Shown: in pieces, positions 42,991-52,681 of the stretch
Position numbering within the stretch: position 1 is the first letter of the stretch
How the letters are laid out: each line of letters begins with the position of its first letter
Assembly (NCBI GenBank): GCA_011525625.1
Contig: WYAX01000015.1
Span: 1 to 64,000, forward strand
Direction of reading: 5' to 3'
From: Nitrospira defluvii
Lineage (GTDB): Bacteria; Nitrospirota; Nitrospiria; Nitrospirales; Nitrospiraceae
Length of the DNA stretch: 64,000 bases
The notes under the pieces: generated by a model
Told to the model about the DNA's origin: nothing
Seen by the model: only the letters and a program-made list of their open reading frames with translations
Database searches by the model: none
Translations under genes and position numbers: made by a program

Positions 42991-44892
42991 GTGCGACTCC
43001 TATTTATCCTGCTGGCCACCTGTGTCTGGGCAATCTCTGTCCAGGCGGAGGAGCCACCGTCGCCCTATCTTTCGCACCTGCTTCAGCGCGCTCACGACGC
43101 GCATCTGGCTGATGCGCGTGAGTGGCATCTGTTGCTCCACTATCGCGCGGATCTGTTCGGCGGCTATACGAGCGAACAGGACGAGCCGGGTTTCTTTCTT
43201 TCTCCAGAAGGCAAGACCGATCCTCAGGCTGAGCTCGACGCCACCCTGACTCAATTCTTTTTGCCGGAGCTGGTCGGTCGATCGAAGCAGCCGGCTCAAT
43301 GTGCCTTTGTGGCGCGGTATGCATGGCTTCACGATCGTCTCGGTTTTGATCCCGGCCGGCTTCCTCCCATGCCTTGCGAGCGCTTCGAACGATGGATCGA
43401 AGAGTTTCACGCTCGGTCCATTACGCTGGTGTTTCCATCGGCCTTCATGAATAACCCGGCTTCCATGTTCGGACACACGCTGCTCCGGATCGATCAGGAA
43501 GGGCAGACGCCTCAGACGCGTATCTTGGCCTACACCATCAATTTCGCCGCCGATGTCCCGAAGGATGAGGGCCTGGCCTACCCTGTGCGCGGGATTTTCG
43601 GTGGGTATCGGGGGTATTTTTCGACCATTCCCTACTACCTCAAAGTGCAGGAGTACCGGGACATGGAGAATCGCGATATCTGGGAGTACCGGCTGAACTT
43701 TGGCGAGTCGCAAATACGACGATTGCTGATGCATGCGTGGGAATTGGGGAGCGCCTCATTCGATTATTTTTTCTTCAAGGAAAACTGCTCGTATCACCTC
43801 TTGTCATTGCTGGAATATGCCGACCCCTCGTTGCGCCTCACCGAGCAGTTCGGCTTGTGGACCATCCCCGCGGATACCGTGCGCCTGCTTGCCGCTCAAC
43901 CGAGTTTGGTAACCGACATTGCGTTTCGCCCATCTCGTGTCACCCTCATTCGTCGGAAGCGGGAGCACTTGTCCGTGTCTGAACACGAACTGGTCAGGCG
44001 AGTCGTGCGCGATGCGACAGCCGCGCAGTCTGAGGAGCTGCGGAGCTTGCCCTTGTCGCGCCAGGCGTTTGTGTTAGATGTGGCATCGGACTATGTGCGT
44101 TACAGGGGTGAACGCGATGAAGCCGAAGCGGCATCGGCTCGCGTCCACAATCGACAGATTCTCACGGCGCGAAGCCTCCTACGTATTCCATCGGAAGACA
44201 TCTCGATCCGCCCCTTTGCCACCCAGCCGGACGTGGGGCACCGCACGTCGCGTGCGTCGCTGGGAGGAGGTTGGCGTAACAACGATACGTTCGAAGAGAT
44301 CACGGTCCGTGCTGCCTATCATGATTTGCTCGACCCGGAACCCGGGTACACGCCGGATGCGCAGATCGAAGTGGGTTCCCTCAGCCTGCGCCACTACAAC
44401 CGGGCCGAGCAGACGCGAGTTGAGCGGGCAACCGTGCTCAATGTGTTGTCGTTGTCTCCCATCGACGGCCTGTTTCGTGCGCCGTCGTGGAAACTGAATC
44501 TGGGCATGCAGACCATCAAACACCGAGGGTGCGAACTCTGCAGTAACTGGAGTGTCAACGGCGGAATCGGCGCGTCGGCCGAAACGCATCTGCTGCGGCG
44601 CGAAGTCTTCTTTGCGTTTGCCGAGGTAGAGGGGAATTACAGCCGGGCGTATGAGGAGCGGCATCGGGTCGGAGGTGGTGCTTCGGTGGGATTCTATGCT
44701 GATCTGACTGAGCGGTGGCGCTTGTTGGCGTCGGCCGCCTATCTTCGGTACGCGTTAGGCGACCAATCCGATGATGTGCGCTGGTCGGTGGGGCAGCGGT
44801 ATACGCTCGCACAGAATTGGGCGCTTCGTCTGGAATACAGTCATCGGGATCATGACAACGATGTATTGTTCACCGTGCAGGCGTTTTTCTAG
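42991..44892 (+). CDS. DUF4105 (Lnb N-terminal domain) envelope protein
   Basis: The 633-residue product from GTG 42991 has a signal peptide (LLFILLATCVWA, cleavage near VQAEE) and the DUF4105 periplasmic domain with the conserved NNPASMFGHTLLRID and FFKENCSYHLLSLLE blocks (His and Cys that match the papain-like catalytic pair of the family). The C-terminal 250 residues are beta-rich with alternating aromatic strands and end in F, suggesting an outer-membrane barrel. The start is uncertain because no ribosome-binding site precedes it; an ATG at 42880 would overlap the previous gene and the terminator. Pairing with DUF3015 is conserved elsewhere. A hydrolase or transpeptidase activity is inferred. 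Confidence 0.85.
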   Translation: MRLLFILLATCVWAISVQAEEPPSPYLSHLLQRAHDAHLADAREWHLLLHYRADLFGGYTSEQDEPGFFLSPEGKTDPQAELDATLTQFFLPELVGRSKQPAQCAFVARYAWLHDRLGFDPGRLPPMPCERFERWIEEFHARSITLVFPSAFMNNPASMFGHTLLRIDQEGQTPQTRILAYTINFAADVPKDEGLAYPVRGIFGGYRGYFSTIPYYLKVQEYRDMENRDIWEYRLNFGESQIRRLLMHAWELGSASFDYFFFKENCSYHLLSLLEYADPSLRLTEQFGLWTIPADTVRLLAAQPSLVTDIAFRPSRVTLIRRKREHLSVSEHELVRRVVRDATAAQSEELRSLPLSRQAFVLDVASDYVRYRGERDEAEAASARVHNRQILTARSLLRIPSEDISIRPFATQPDVGHRTSRASLGGGWRNNDTFEEITVRAAYHDLLDPEPGYTPDAQIEVGSLSLRHYNRAEQTRVERATVLNVLSLSPIDGLFRAPSWKLNLGMQTIKHRGCELCSNWSVNGGIGASAETHLLRREVFFAFAEVEGNYSRAYEERHRVGGGASVGFYADLTERWRLLASAAYLRYALGDQSDDVRWSVGQRYTLAQNWALRLEYSHRDHDNDVLFTVQAFF

Positions 44893-45041
44893 GACGCTGA
44901 CTTTTCGGACGCATATTGTGGCGGCCGGTTTCGGGATCACATTCTGAATCGAGTTTCGACAGTTGTTGCTTGATGGAGTCATATGGCCCTAGGGTTAGTA
45001 CGGTCAGACGTAATGGTGCGTGGCATGAACCGGCTTTGCGA

Positions 45042-45070
45042 TTGACAAGCCTGAGGCGCTTACCTATACT
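45042..45070 (+). promoter_or_regulatory. strong sigma-70 promoter of the TRL-like gene
   Basis: TTGACA (45042-45047), 17 bases, TATACT (45065-45070): six and five of six matches with ideal spacing. The message would carry a leader of about 54 bases. Confidence 0.8.
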
Positions 45071-45130
45071 CCCGCCACGTAGAGCCCCAACTTGGTGGGC
45101 GCCATCAACTAACCTCGAGAGGGAGGACTT

Positions 45131-45457
45131 ATGAAGAAGGTGACCGTCTTGTTTTCTCTGAGCCTGATCAGCGCGGCGTATCTCAGCCTCACGGGCTGTC
45201 AGATCGTGGCGTCTCCGATGGCGGGTGGAATCTACAACGAAACGAAGTACGGCGATGTGGCCACGACCCACAACAGCGCGACCAAGGAAGGCAAGGCCTG
45301 CGGTACGTCCATCCTCGGTTGGGTGGCGACCGGTGATGCCAGCGTCTCGGCGGCGAAAGCGGCCGGCGGAATCACCACGGTGGCGTCGGTCGATCACTCG
45401 GCGAAGAACATCCTCGGCATCCTTGGCGAATGGTGCACGATCGTTAAGGGCAGCTGA
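45131..45457 (+). CDS. TRL-like lipoprotein
   Basis: The 108-residue product begins MKKVTVLFSLSLISAAYLSLTGC, except that the leader is quoted here only for its lipobox LSLTGC. The mature part carries GTSILGWVATGDASVSAAK and VDHSAKNILG, the TRL-like pattern of small bacterial lipoproteins of unknown role, plus two cysteines. A strong promoter and GGGAGGA ribosome-binding site precede it and a strong terminator follows, so it is an independent, probably highly expressed gene. Confidence 0.88.
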   Translation: MKKVTVLFSLSLISAAYLSLTGCQIVASPMAGGIYNETKYGDVATTHNSATKEGKACGTSILGWVATGDASVSAAKAAGGITTVASVDHSAKNILGILGEWCTIVKGS

Positions 45458-45480
45458 TCACGCTTGTTGTCCCTCTGAGG

Positions 45481-45519
45481 AAAAGGGTCTTCGGGAGTTT
45501 CTCCCGAAGACCCTTTTTT
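45481..45519 (+). terminator. Rho-independent terminator after the TRL-like gene
   Basis: A perfect 13-bp stem (45485-45497 with 45501-45513) closes a TTT loop and is followed by TTTTTT; AAAA precedes it, so it could work in both directions. Confidence 0.9.
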
Positions 45520-45563
45520 CGTTCTTCGCCCCGTCACCTTCTGCATGGTACGGTAGACGGTGT

Positions 45564-46196
45564 ATGTGGGTCCCCATCCTGATCCTCGTGCTGATCGGTT
45601 CCGCATGGCATCCCGTATCCGGCAGGAGCGCTGAATTCGGGGAGGTCGATTTAGCCGCCTACCTGTTGGGAAGCTGGCCGCGCGATGAGCCGATTTTTAA
45701 TCAGGGTAGCACGGTGTCGGGTTCGATTCGGCAGGGGGCTGGCGCGGGCTTGAAAATCGGTCTGTTCCCCCACGCCACTCAACGGATGCTCGGCATCGAA
45801 ATCGATTCGTCCGCGCACGGCGGGGCGTTGTCGTTTCCCAATATCGCGAACGGACAACACAACGGAACCGGGCGCTCGAATATTCTGGTGCTGAATACCA
45901 TGTTCAATCTGGTGCTCAGATATCCCGGTGAGGTGGTGACTCCCTATATCGGCATCGGCGGCGGCTGGTCGCACGGGACGCTGCTCAATCCCAACATTAT
46001 CGGCCGGAACGACAGAGACTTCGATTCTGCCCGCGCCTTCGGGCATCAGTACCTGGCCGGTGCCCAGGTGATGGTGAGCTCGAGGGCGTTCGTGTTCGGC
46101 GAATATCGCTATTTTTCAGCCAACTACCATTGGGACAGCCTCGCGCTGGACTTTCGTGCACACTACGGGCTGGTCGGGGCGGGACTCCGCTTCTGA
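45564..46196 (+). CDS. outer-membrane beta-barrel protein
   Basis: The 210-residue product has a signal peptide (VPILILVLIGSAW, cleavage near VSG) and an eight-stranded-type barrel pattern with glycine/aromatic alternation (VTPYIGIGGGWSHG, FGEYRYFSANYHW) ending in the typical C-terminal Phe (GAGLRF). Proteins of this type (OmpW/OmpA-like) are small pores or lipid-binding barrels. No ribosome-binding site is obvious at the ATG. The next gene starts 6 bases after the stop. Confidence 0.8.
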   Translation: MWVPILILVLIGSAWHPVSGRSAEFGEVDLAAYLLGSWPRDEPIFNQGSTVSGSIRQGAGAGLKIGLFPHATQRMLGIEIDSSAHGGALSFPNIANGQHNGTGRSNILVLNTMFNLVLRYPGEVVTPYIGIGGGWSHGTLLNPNIIGRNDRDFDSARAFGHQYLAGAQVMVSSRAFVFGEYRYFSANYHWDSLALDFRAHYGLVGAGLRF

Positions 46197-46202
46197 AACG
46201 TC

Positions 46203-46964
46203 ATGAGTCTGCTCGATCAATTTTTCGTCTATCATCCCCATCCCTGGGAAGAGCGTGATTGGTCCACCGTCGGCGGTGTGCCATTGGAGGATGTCTGGTT
46301 TCAGGCTGCCGACGGCACGAAACTGTTCGGTTGGTATGCGGAGCAGTCTGCTGGTTCTGCGGTCTTGCTCTGGTGCCATGGCAACGCGGGCAATATGATC
46401 CACCGATTGGACAATCTTCGTGCGTTGTATCGGTTGGGGTTCTCGGTGTTCCTCTTCGATTATCGTGGGTATGGGAAGAGCCAGGGGCGTCCGTCTGAAG
46501 CAGGGCTCTATCAGGATGCGATCGGGGCCTATGACTATCTCACGCGTCTTCGTCGAATTAGGCCGGAACGCCTGGTCATTTTCGGTCGCTCGTTGGGCGG
46601 GGCGGTGGCCGGAGAACTGGCCACGCAACGACCGACGATGGGACTCGTGTTGGAATCCTGTTTTCCCTCAATCGAAGCGGTGGCGCGCCACCACTACCTG
46701 GGCTTGCCGGTTCATTGGTTGCTGGGGGCTGCGTTCAGGCTGGAGGACCGACTGCCCCAGCTTTTTCTCCCCAAGCTGTTTGTGCATGGCGATCGCGACG
46801 ACATCATTCCGATTGAATTGGGACGATTGGCCTATGCTGCCGCAAAAGCGCCGAAGGAGTGGTATGTCGTGCAGGGTGCCGACCACAATGATGTGCCGAC
46901 GGTCGGCGGGCGGGCCTATTTCACCAAACTATACGAATTTATTTCGGGCGTGATCGGCCGGTGA
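46203..46964 (+). CDS. alpha/beta hydrolase (ABHD13/ABHD17-like)
   Basis: The 253-residue product has the oxyanion block WCHGNAGN, the nucleophile elbow FGRSLGGAV (Ser), the acid in HGDRDDIIP and the catalytic His in GADHND. The domain order is that of the family of small serine hydrolases related to ABHD13/17. Substrate unknown (ester or thioester). It starts 6 bases after the barrel gene, so the two are probably co-transcribed. No membrane segment or signal peptide is seen. Confidence 0.88.
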   Translation: MSLLDQFFVYHPHPWEERDWSTVGGVPLEDVWFQAADGTKLFGWYAEQSAGSAVLLWCHGNAGNMIHRLDNLRALYRLGFSVFLFDYRGYGKSQGRPSEAGLYQDAIGAYDYLTRLRRIRPERLVIFGRSLGGAVAGELATQRPTMGLVLESCFPSIEAVARHHYLGLPVHWLLGAAFRLEDRLPQLFLPKLFVHGDRDDIIPIELGRLAYAAAKAPKEWYVVQGADHNDVPTVGGRAYFTKLYEFISGVIGR

Positions 46965-47181
46965 AGAAGCGCGCCTTGCGCTGCCGCTTGTGAGTTTTTT
47001 CTGTTCATGTGCGGATCGCTTGGTAAGATGCATCACGTAGAGCGAGCGCGCCCCCTGTCTTGGATGTTCGGCAGTCGACTCCTCATCTGGCGAGTGCAGA
47101 AACATTCTGGTAGAGTGCGACCGCTTGCCGCGCTGGTCATGTGCGGCGGGGGAGCGGCGTCTGGTGTAAATGCAAGGAGGC

Positions 47182-48162
47182 ATGGTGCAGCGGACAGGCG
47201 TGAGCATGACGGGGTGTGCGAGTGCGGTGTCTGTGGTGGCGCTGTTGTTGCTGGTGGGATGTGCCGGTGGGCCGGGACGAACGACCGTGAATGCCGGTAT
47301 GGAAGAGCGGCTAGTGGCATCGGAGAAGCAGTCGAACACCCGCTCCGAATCAGCTGAGCGTGCCGCGCCTCAAGTGGCATCACCACAAGTCCTCTTGATC
47401 GCCAACGCGGCCCTGCCGGCCGAGAAGAAGGCCCCGGATCTCGAGCCGGCCGAAGACCCGTTCTACGATCCGTTTGCGAAGGGCGACGAGCCGCCGGGAG
47501 GAGAGGAGTACGACCCCTGGGAGTCGCTCAACACCAAGGTATTCGAGTTTAATCGTCAGGTGGACCGGTGGGTGCTCAAGCCGGTCGCGCAGGGATATAA
47601 CACGGTGGTGCCGAATCCCGTGCAAATCGGCATCAGCAATCTCTTCTACAACATCCGGTTTCCGTCGCGATTGATCAACAACCTCGCTCAGGGCAAACTC
47701 TCGGGCGCCGGGACCGAAGTCGGCCGATTTTTGCTGAACAGCACGTTCGGGTTGGGCGGGCTGGTCGATGTGGCCAAGTACATGGACATCACCACGCCGG
47801 AGGAGGATACAGGGCAGACACTGGGGTATTATGGGGTGAAGCCGGGACCCTACGTTGTGCTGCCGTTTCTGCCGCCGTTTACCCTGCGCGATCTCGTCGG
47901 GTATGTCGGCGACATTGCGTTGAATCCGATCAACTGGATGGTGTTTCCCCTTATCGAGGTGAACGGGGTGCCTTCACTGGTCGCGCATCATAACCGGACC
48001 ACGTCCTCGATCGCGCAGATCGGCGGCCGTGTCGAAGAGATTCTCAATGACCGGTCGCTGAACCTGGAAAAGTTTCAAGGCGTGGAGGAAGCCACGCTGG
48101 ATTTGTATACGGCTGTGAAGAACGCCTACATCCAGAAGCGGCGGAACGCGATTCGGGAGTGA
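47182..48162 (+). CDS. mlaA: MlaA outer-membrane lipoprotein (phospholipid transport)
   Basis: The product has a lipobox (LLLLVGCAGG) and the MlaA/VacJ body: DPWESLNTKVFEFN, FLLNSTFGLGGLVDVA, EEDTGQTLGYYGVKPGPY and the LPFLPPFTLRDLVG region. MlaA removes phospholipids from the outer leaflet of the outer membrane. An Asp/Pro/Glu-rich linker between lipobox and body (about 30-110) is longer than in Proteobacteria. AGGAGG lies right before the ATG at 47182; the ATG at 47170 and GTG at 47185 are possible starts. The other mla genes are not in this window. Confidence 0.92.
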   Translation: MVQRTGVSMTGCASAVSVVALLLLVGCAGGPGRTTVNAGMEERLVASEKQSNTRSESAERAAPQVASPQVLLIANAALPAEKKAPDLEPAEDPFYDPFAKGDEPPGGEEYDPWESLNTKVFEFNRQVDRWVLKPVAQGYNTVVPNPVQIGISNLFYNIRFPSRLINNLAQGKLSGAGTEVGRFLLNSTFGLGGLVDVAKYMDITTPEEDTGQTLGYYGVKPGPYVVLPFLPPFTLRDLVGYVGDIALNPINWMVFPLIEVNGVPSLVAHHNRTTSSIAQIGGRVEEILNDRSLNLEKFQGVEEATLDLYTAVKNAYIQKRRNAIRE

Positions 48163-48166
48163 TCGG

Positions 48167-49357
48167 CTAACGAATCACGTCGAGCTCGCGGCCGACGGTG
48201 GCGAAGGCGGCCACGGCTCGTTCGAGCTGCGCACGGGTATGGGCTGCCGAGAGTTGTAAGCGAATCCGCGCCTGTCCTTTTGGCACGACCGGATAACTGA
48301 ACCCCACCACATAGATGCCTTCCCGCAGCAGACGGTCGGCCATGTTTGCGGCAAGCGTTGCGTCTCCCAACATGACCGGAATGATCGGATGGTGGCCGGG
48401 CACAAGGCTGAAGCCGAGGGCCGTGAGCCGACTCCGGAGCCACTGGGCCTGTTCCATCAGGGTGGCGCGCAGGTGCTCGCCTTGCTCGACCAAGGTCAGG
48501 GCCTTGAGTGCCGCTGTGGCGATCACCGGCGGCAGGCTGTTCGAAAACAGGTAGGGGCGGGACCGTTGCCGCAACAATTCGATCAGTGCCTTGCGGCCGG
48601 TCGTAAAGCCGCCGGCTGCGCCCCCAAGCGCCTTGCCTAACGTGCTGGTGATGAGGTCGATGCGTTCGGCCACACCGAAATGAGCGGGAGTCCCGCGCCC
48701 GCCCTTGCCCAACACGCCGGTGGCATGACTGTCATCCACGACCACCGCAGCCTCGTAGCGATCGGCTAGGTCCACGATGCGATCCAGTGGTGCCAGATCG
48801 CCGTCCATGGAAAACACTCCGTCCGTCACGATCATCCGCACACGGCTCCCTGCCGATTCAGCCAATCGCGCTTCGAGTTCCGCCATGTCGGCGTGGGCAT
48901 ACCGCAGGCGGGCGGCCTTGCAGAGACGAATGCCGTCGATCAGGCTGGCATGGTTCAAGGCATCGCTGATGATGGTGTCCCGCTCATCGAGCAGCGTGTC
49001 GAACAGTCCTCCATTGGCATCGAAACAGGAACTGTAAAGGATGCTGTCGTCGGTGCCGAAAAACGTGCTGATGGCCTGCTCCAGCTGCTTGTGTAGGCGC
49101 TGCGTTCCGCAGATAAAACGCACAGAGGCCATTCCGTAGCCGAATTCCTTGAGGCCGTTCTCGGCCGCCTGTTTGACCTCCGGATGGTTGGCCAAGCCGA
49201 GATAGTTGTTGGCGCAGAGATTGATGACCTCACCCTGCGCCACACGAATCTCCGTGCTCTGGGGGCTCAGAATCTGCCGCTCGGTCTTATAGAGCCCTGC
49301 CGAGCGAATCTCTGCCAGTTGCTGTTCGGCGGCTTGCTTGAGGGATGTATAGGCCAT
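48167..49357 (-). CDS. kbl: 2-amino-3-ketobutyrate coenzyme A ligase
   Basis: The 396-residue PLP enzyme has [15 protein letters not shown] near the N-terminus, the PLP-binding [16 protein letters not shown] and [13 protein letters not shown] (Schiff-base lysine) blocks and the C-terminal [16 protein letters not shown]. It splits 2-amino-3-oxobutanoate with CoA into glycine and acetyl-CoA. It lies 53 bases after tdh, which makes that substrate from threonine, so the pair forms a complete threonine-to-glycine path. The start matches the conserved N-terminus. Confidence 0.95.
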   Translation of the reverse strand: MAYTSLKQAAEQQLAEIRSAGLYKTERQILSPQSTEIRVAQGEVINLCANNYLGLANHPEVKQAAENGLKEFGYGMASVRFICGTQRLHKQLEQAISTFFGTDDSILYSSCFDANGGLFDTLLDERDTIISDALNHASLIDGIRLCKAARLRYAHADMAELEARLAESAGSRVRMIVTDGVFSMDGDLAPLDRIVDLADRYEAAVVVDDSHATGVLGKGGRGTPAHFGVAERIDLITSTLGKALGGAAGGFTTGRKALIELLRQRSRPYLFSNSLPPVIATAALKALTLVEQGEHLRATLMEQAQWLRSRLTALGFSLVPGHHPIIPVMLGDATLAANMADRLLREGIYVVGFSYPVVPKGQARIRLQLSAAHTRAQLERAVAAFATVGRELDVIR

Positions 49358-49410
49358 CGTGCTCGTGAAAGGTGAAGTAGAAAGCGTGAAGGGTAAAACG
49401 GGAAATACGG

Positions 49411-50445
49411 TTATGGAAACAAGACTACTTTGCCGCATTGGCCGGATTTGATCAATTCAAATCCTTGGGCGAAGTCTTTGAGGGGGAAGGTGTGGGTCAG
49501 GACCGGACGGATGTTGAGGCCGGCCTTGAAGAGTCCTGCCAGGCGATACCAGGTGCTGAAGAGGCGGCGCCCGGTGATGCCGTGGACGCGAATGCCCTTG
49601 AAGATGACTTCGTTGGCGAGGTCAAAGGTGACGGGCCCGGTGGGAATACCGAATAAGGTGACCCGGCCGCCGTTTTTTACGGATCGAAAGGCATGGTGCA
49701 GCGCGGTCGGGTGTCCGGACATTTCCAATGACGCATCGACGCCTTCGCCGCCGGTGATCTCCTGAATGGCAGCGGCGATGGCGTCCGGGCTGTCGGCCTT
49801 TGCGTTCAAGATGTGATCCGCCCCCACTTGTTTTGCCAGTCCAAGGCGGTAGTCGCTGACGTCGGTCGCAATAATGGTGGCGGCTCCGGCCGTGCGCGCG
49901 ACCGCGGCGGCGAAGAGGCCGGTCGGGCCGCAACCGGTAATCAGGACGGTGTGGCCGGTCAAGTCTTCCGCGAGCGCCGCATCGACGGCGTTTCCCAACG
50001 GTTCTTGCAGGCAGGCCAACTCCGGCGGAATGTCCGACGACGTCTTCCAGAGGACAGTCTCAGGCAGCACGATATAGTCGGCAAACGATCCATCGAGATC
50101 CACGCCGAGGATGCGGTAGTTCTTGCAGACATGGGCTTGGCCGGTTCGGCATTGAAAGCAAGCGCCGCAGGTCAAATGTGATTCTGCCGCCACGTAATCG
50201 CCCACCTTCACCAGGCTGACATCCGTTCCGACCTCGACCACCTCCCCGCACATTTCATGTCCGATCGTCCGTGGCGGATGAATCCGGCTGTGAGCCCAGG
50301 CATCCCAATTGTAGATATGGGCATCGGTTCCGCAGAGGGAGGTCGCTTTGACGCGGATGACGGCGTCGTTGGGGCCGGGTGTTGGGTCTTGGCGTTCGGT
50401 GTACGTGAGGCCGGGCTGGGCGGTAGTTTTGACGAGCGCACGCAT
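49411..50445 (-). CDS. tdh: L-threonine 3-dehydrogenase
   Basis: The 344-residue zinc-dependent dehydrogenase has the threonine-dehydrogenase hallmarks: [20 protein letters not shown], the four structural Cys in [18 protein letters not shown], the cofactor block [12 protein letters not shown] and the C-terminal [13 protein letters not shown]. It oxidises threonine to 2-amino-3-oxobutanoate with NAD. Kbl follows 53 bases later. The start codon is nearly at the predicted transcription start (see the promoter entry), so the message may be leaderless. Confidence 0.95.
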   Translation of the reverse strand: MRALVKTTAQPGLTYTERQDPTPGPNDAVIRVKATSLCGTDAHIYNWDAWAHSRIHPPRTIGHEMCGEVVEVGTDVSLVKVGDYVAAESHLTCGACFQCRTGQAHVCKNYRILGVDLDGSFADYIVLPETVLWKTSSDIPPELACLQEPLGNAVDAALAEDLTGHTVLITGCGPTGLFAAAVARTAGAATIIATDVSDYRLGLAKQVGADHILNAKADSPDAIAAAIQEITGGEGVDASLEMSGHPTALHHAFRSVKNGGRVTLFGIPTGPVTFDLANEVIFKGIRVHGITGRRLFSTWYRLAGLFKAGLNIRPVLTHTFPLKDFAQGFELIKSGQCGKVVLFP

Positions 50446-50451
50446 CGGTCC

Positions 50452-50479
50452 ATTATAACAAGACGGCGTGAAATGCCTA
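50452..50479 (-). promoter_or_regulatory. extended -10 promoter of tdh-kbl
   Basis: On the minus strand TGTTATAAT holds a perfect TATAAT (50457-50452) with the TGn extension; TAGGCA 16 bases upstream matches -35 at 4 of 6. Only six bases (GGACCG) separate the -10 box from the tdh ATG, so transcription should begin at or next to the start codon. Confidence 0.65.
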
Positions 50480-50691
50480 GCCAAGGAGTGAAAGCGGCAG
50501 CCTCTGCAGCGCGATGGTGTGCGTCGCCGAGTGGGGCCGGTAGCTGCGCCGGCCCGTGAGTCGAAGGGATGTCGGTCCTGCCTCTGCCGGACCGGAGGTG
50601 TCCGTGCCTGGACCGGAGCAGTGGCTGATGGCCTTCGTGACGACAGAAAAAACGGGTTGAACTGGGGTAGGCGCCTGGGTAGGATGCCAGC

Positions 50692-51717
50692 ATGCAGCAC
50701 CAGTTCACGTTCTGCAGGCGGCTGATCGGGGCGGTGGCGTTGTTGCTCTGTGTCGGTGGGCCCGTGGCCGGTGCCCTGGCTGGTCCTTCTACCAGCTCCG
50801 TTCCGCCTGCGCCCAAACGATGGGCCCAGTTCGACTTGGTCAGCACCGAGCCGGATGGGTCGGTCCAGGCCGGGAAAGACGTGGTGCTGAGTATCACGTT
50901 GGGCGGTGTGCCGGCCGGAACGGAATCCGTCATGGCCATCATCGAGTCCAACGGATTTCAAAGCCAGACGGTGTCCCTGAGCGAAGAGCCGACGGCGTCG
51001 GTGTACCAGGGTACGGTCATTCTCGAACCCAACTCGACGCTGAAGAGCCGCACCACGGTGCATCCGAAGGCCGTGCGAGTTCGGGTGTCGTTTGCGCGTG
51101 CGAAGATCACCGGGCTGGAAGAGTTTTTGAAACGCGACGTCTACGTCACACTCGGTGAACCGCCTCCCAGCGATGGCGAGACCGAAGTCCAACCGGGGCC
51201 GGTGGCCGAAAATTCTGAGGCCGATGCCGCGGCCGTGCAAAAAGCGACGGAGCAGGTCTTGGCCGTGAATGCGACGATCGCCGAGGAAGATTTGCTGCCC
51301 CTGCCTCCGCCCGGCGAATCGAAAGCCTATTGGAAACAGGTCAGCGATTTGATCAGCCGGAACTGGAGCCGGCAAATCCGGTCCATCCGTCGTGCACCCA
51401 GCAGCGAAACGGTTCGGATCCACTTCAAAATGTATGCGAGCGGCGTGGCCCAAGTCATCCAATTGGAAAAAAGTTCCGGAGCGCGAGATGTCAACGAGGC
51501 GGGATTGCAGACCATCATCCATGCCCAGCCGTTCCCTCCGATTCCGCCCGATCTCGGCAGCGATGTGGTCGATGTGCATGTGCGTATGCGAACGGGGGCG
51601 AAAGTCGCCACGCGCGACGTGCAGATGACGGTTGAGAAAAAGCCGTCCAAGTCTGCGCCGCCCGCATCCCCAACATTGAAGGACGGAACTGCACCAAGCG
51701 GTTCCACAAAGGAGTAG
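50692..51717 (+). CDS. TonB/TolA-like C-terminal domain protein, secreted
   Basis: The 341-residue product has a signal peptide (AVALLLCVGGPVAGALA), a beta-rich middle domain and a C-terminal domain (about 220-310) of the TonB/TolA type: YWKQVSDLISRNWSRQ, VRIHFKMYASG and the QPFPPIPP proline block. Usually this domain sits at the end of membrane-anchored energy transducers; here there is a cleavable-looking signal rather than a TonB-like anchor, and a charged linker. The last 30 residues are Lys/Pro/Ser-rich. The YceI gene follows after 2 bases. Function in outer-membrane transport is inferred. Confidence 0.78.
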   Translation: MQHQFTFCRRLIGAVALLLCVGGPVAGALAGPSTSSVPPAPKRWAQFDLVSTEPDGSVQAGKDVVLSITLGGVPAGTESVMAIIESNGFQSQTVSLSEEPTASVYQGTVILEPNSTLKSRTTVHPKAVRVRVSFARAKITGLEEFLKRDVYVTLGEPPPSDGETEVQPGPVAENSEADAAAVQKATEQVLAVNATIAEEDLLPLPPPGESKAYWKQVSDLISRNWSRQIRSIRRAPSSETVRIHFKMYASGVAQVIQLEKSSGARDVNEAGLQTIIHAQPFPPIPPDLGSDVVDVHVRMRTGAKVATRDVQMTVEKKPSKSAPPASPTLKDGTAPSGSTKE

Positions 51718-51719
51718 CT

Positions 51720-52331
51720 ATGACGAAATCGATCGGTCGTGTGCTCACCCCGTGGTGTCTTGGAGCCGGAATGTTGCTCGGTGCAACAGGTGTGCAGGCA
51801 GAGACGGCCCGGTACGACGTCGACTTGGACCATTCGATCGTGGAGTTCAAGGTGGCGCATATGGTGGTCTCCAAAACGACCGGGCATTTCAAAGATTACA
51901 CCGGATTCATCGAGATGGATCCCGAGGCAGGGACGGTGAAGGCACTCGAAGCGACGATCAAGACGGCCTCGGTGACCACCAACCACGAAAAACGCGACGC
52001 ACATCTACGGAACCCTGATTTCTTCGATGCCGAAAAGTATCCGACCATCACCTATAAGATGAAAAGCTACAAAAAAGCCGGCGATGGTTATGTCGCGATC
52101 GGCGATCTGACCCTGCACGGTGTCACGAAGGAGATCACCTTGGCGGGGACGTTTAACGGGGTGACCAAGGATCCGTGGGGCAATACCCGCGCCGGATTTG
52201 CAGCCGAAGGGAAGGTGAACCGCAAAGACTTCGGCATGGTGTGGAATAAAGCGCTTGATAGCGGCGGGTTGGTGGTCGGCGACGACGTGTTCATTAAGTT
52301 GGACATCGAATGTATTAAGGCGAAATCGTAG
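51720..52331 (+). CDS. YceI-family periplasmic lipid-binding protein
   Basis: The 203-residue product has a signal peptide (cleavage after VQAE) and the YceI lipocalin-like pattern: DLDHSIVEFKVAHMVVSKTTGHF, KRDAHLRNPDFFDAEKYP and GDLTLHGVTKEI. The family binds isoprenoid-type molecules such as quinone tails. AAAGGAG precedes the ATG, which comes 2 bases after the previous stop. It ends before a hairpin. Confidence 0.94.
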   Translation: MTKSIGRVLTPWCLGAGMLLGATGVQAETARYDVDLDHSIVEFKVAHMVVSKTTGHFKDYTGFIEMDPEAGTVKALEATIKTASVTTNHEKRDAHLRNPDFFDAEKYPTITYKMKSYKKAGDGYVAIGDLTLHGVTKEITLAGTFNGVTKDPWGNTRAGFAAEGKVNRKDFGMVWNKALDSGGLVVGDDVFIKLDIECIKAKS

Positions 52332-52681
52332 GTCACGCATCCCCTCTTCTCGGGGCCACGCGCCTGCCCGGTTTTCTGCCGGGCAGGCTGAACCGGCAAC
52401 GGCGCAGGCGGCGGGATATCTCTGATCCAGGGATGCAGGCCGCCCCCATCTCGTGGCGCCGATCTCAGCAGACACAGCCGCTGGTGAACGTGTCGTGAGG
52501 ATGTCTCGGCATCTGGTTCGCGACCGGGCTCGGTGCGCCGGTTTCACCGTGTGTCGGAAGACGAGGATGGGATGGGGACTGAGGGAGCGATTCACTGAGT
52601 GAACCGCGGGTGCCGAGGGGTATGGCCATGTGCATGACGCAGACTGGAAAATTCAGACAGGTCCTCGGTAGGATACGACGC
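52332..52681. other. intergenic region after YceI
   Basis: About 350 bases with a hairpin near the start (52362-52388) and a short palindrome TTCACT-G-AGTGAA (52591-52603) that could be an operator of the downstream pair. No gene is supported; the short frames are antisense or too weak. Confidence 0.5.
52362..52388 (+). terminator. hairpin after YceI
   Basis: A perfect 10-bp stem (GCCTGCCCGG at 52362-52371 with 52379-52388) and a loop TTTTCTG lie 31 bases after the stop. No T-tract follows, so termination may need Rho. Confidence 0.5.

Noticed and set aside
49411..51579. Very long frame that would extend tdh upstream by about 380 residues
   Set aside because: The conserved tdh N-terminus begins at 50445 directly after an extended -10 promoter; the upstream part is antisense to the TonB-like gene.
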